DNA of 64,000 nt, from the NCBI RefSeq assembly GCF_049316285.1, contig NZ_JBMOXA010000004.1, positions 124,001 through 188,000 of the forward strand. Direction: 5' to 3'. Numbering within the stretch: the first letter of the stretch is position 1; each line of letters opens with the position of its first letter. The stretch comes from Rhodoferax_B sp049316285 (GTDB lineage Bacteria > Pseudomonadota > Gammaproteobacteria > Burkholderiales > Burkholderiaceae_C). Below are positions 62,958 through 64,000 of this stretch, piece by piece. Under the pieces are notes generated by a model, which did not search any database, was not told the origin of the DNA, and saw nothing but the letters and a program-made list of their open reading frames with translations. The position numbers and the translations under genes were made by a program.

Positions 62958-64000
62958 GCCAAACGCTCCGATACGCCATCAGGCCCAGGCCCAGGCCCAG
63001 GCGCTGCGCGCGGCTCCGGCCCTAGCTCTGCGTCCGTCGACTGCGGCAGCCAGATGGTCAGGCACGAGCCCACGCCGGGCGTGCTGCGTACCTGGATGTC
63101 GCCGCCCATCAAACGGCACAGGCGGCGGCTCACGGCCAAGCCCAGGCCGCTGCCACCAAACGCACGTGTCGTGCCTTCGTCAGCTTGCTGAAAGGGCTGA
63201 AACAGCGAGTCCATCTGCGATTCACTCAGGCCGATACCGCTGTCTTCGACCTCGATGCGCAAGCCCGGCACACCAGGTGTGCGCTCACCCACGCTGGCGC
63301 GCAATTGCACCAGGCCCTGGGTTGTGAATTTGGCCGCGTTGGAGACCAGCGCGGCCAGCACCTGCCGCAAACGCAAGGCATCCACATGGACCAGCGCCAG
63401 CCCCGGCTGTATCGTCACCAGCATGTGATTGCCGTTGGCCCTCAGCAGGGGCTGCGCTGCGGCCTCGACCGACGAAAACAACACCCGCAGGTCGCAGTCC
63501 TCGAGGTTGAGCTGCAGCTTGTTGGCGTCCAGCCGGGTCAGGTCGAGCACGGCGTTGATCATCGCCAGCAAATCCTTAGCCGCATGTTTGATGCGCCCCA
63601 GGTCGGCACGCGCGGCCGGCGGCGTGCTGTCGGCAAGTTCTTCTTCGAGCAGCTCGGCATAACCAATCACCACGTTGAGTGGTGTGCGCAGCTCATGGCT
63701 CATGTTCGCCAGAAAGACACTCTTGGCCTGGTTGGCCTGCTCGGCCTCTGCCCGCGCCTGCTCCAGGTGAACGGCCTGGGCCTCGATTTGCCGATTACGC
63801 TCTTGTAATGCGGCGCGCGCTCTGGCGGTGCGCAGCGATTCGGCATGGATCGCATGGCCGAAAAGTGACAGGTAGATCGCTGCGGCCACGGCCGACAACG
63901 CAATCGTCAGCGACGAAGTCTCCGGACGAAATTCAAAGCCCGTGATGGCGGAGCCCATGCCTATGCCCAGCACCATGGCCGCCAGGCCGCGCCAGGCGTG
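62954..64000 (-). CDS. Sensor histidine kinase (5' end outside window)
   Basis: The frame is open past 63976, where an internal ATG occurs, to the window edge, so the N-terminus is missing. The visible part has a membrane helix near its start (SLTIALSAVAAAIYLSLFGHA) and a coiled linker (ALQERNRQIEAQAVHLEQAR). The HisKA box VFLANMSHELRTPLNVVIGY with phospho-His follows, then HATPase N (LVSNAAKF), G1 (VEDSGIGLS), F (FQPFQQAD) and G2 (GGSGLGLAVSRRL) boxes. No receiver is attached. The likely partner is the receiver-phosphatase encoded four genes downstream. The C-terminal tail is Pro/Gly-rich. Confidence 0.95.
   Translation of the reverse strand, partial: HAWRGLAAMVLGIGMGSAITGFEFRPETSSLTIALSAVAAAIYLSLFGHAIHAESLRTARARAALQERNRQIEAQAVHLEQARAEAEQANQAKSVFLANMSHELRTPLNVVIGYAELLEEELADSTPPAARADLGRIKHAAKDLLAMINAVLDLTRLDANKLQLNLEDCDLRVLFSSVEAAAQPLLRANGNHMLVTIQPGLALVHVDALRLRQVLAALVSNAAKFTTQGLVQLRASVGERTPGVPGLRIEVEDSGIGLSESQMDSLFQPFQQADEGTTRAFGGSGLGLAVSRRLCRLMGGDIQVRSTPGVGSCLTIWLPQSTDAELGPEPRAAPGPGPGPDGVSERLA

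Overview
The window looks like a chromosomal segment of a Gram-negative betaproteobacterium, most likely Burkholderiales and family Comamonadaceae (Rhodoferax/Curvibacter/Acidovorax-like). The case rests on high GC, Bug-type TctC receptors, 'Burkholderia-type' porins, a phaC-phaA-phaB operon, Coq7-type ubiquinone hydroxylase, the PgeF/DUF938/DUF3047 families and the small membrane protein upstream of phaC. I saw no rRNA, tRNA, CRISPR array, transposase or phage gene, so it reads as core and near-core genome rather than an island.

Layout: 1-1.7 kb, the end of a class II aldolase gene and a Bug solute receptor. 1.7-2.25 kb, a gene-free repeat element (copy A). 2.25-5.1 kb (minus), coaD, rsmD and a chemotaxis transducer. 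5.2-12.1 kb (minus), a complete dipeptide-type ABC importer operon (permease, M20 amidohydrolase, binding protein, permease, two ATPases) with hairpins in two of its gaps. 12.3-16.1 kb, a DUF3047 lipoprotein and two divergent porins. 16.2-20.7 kb, coq7, an OsmC protein, a probable small RNA, ilvA, and cobS with a phosphatase.

20.8-36.0 kb is a type II secretion locus: gspC (divergent), gspG-H-I-J-K-L-M-N-D-E, then an orphan TRAP receptor and a lipoprotein joining a PAP2 phosphatase to an autotransporter-type beta-strand repeat, then gspF. Only the prepilin peptidase gspO is missing. 36.1-41.4 kb: cN-I nucleotidase, repeat copy B, a GST, cca, a GNAT, a DUF938 methyltransferase and a coupled 2Fe-2S ferredoxin. 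41.6-45.1 kb: a large PAS/GAF/GGDEF/EAL protein. 45.2-47.3 kb: a coupled diheme/triheme cytochrome c pair. 47.4-50.0 kb: a nitrilase-family amidohydrolase and a Kef/YbaL-type antiporter that meet at a tandem palindromic repeat.

50.1-54.2 kb is the polyhydroxybutyrate operon phaC-phaA-phaB (minus) with a plausible promoter. 54.3-59.3 kb holds a small membrane protein, pgeF-maiA, an AI-2E/PerM permease, a nitronate monooxygenase-like enzyme and an orphan MinD/ParA-like ATPase. 59.3-64 kb (minus, running off the window) is a translationally coupled signalling operon: histidine kinase, RsbW-type ATPase, STAS antagonist, patatin phospholipase, receiver-PP2C phosphatase and a GNAT. Its order suggests a kinase to phosphatase to STAS/anti-sigma partner switch with a lipid hydrolase built in.

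The best leads are the ilvA-upstream small RNA, the patatin-containing partner-switching operon, the PAP2-repeat lipoprotein inside the type II secretion locus, the repeat family A/B, and the hairpins in the ABC operon. All functional statements are read from sequence and family knowledge; no database search was run.
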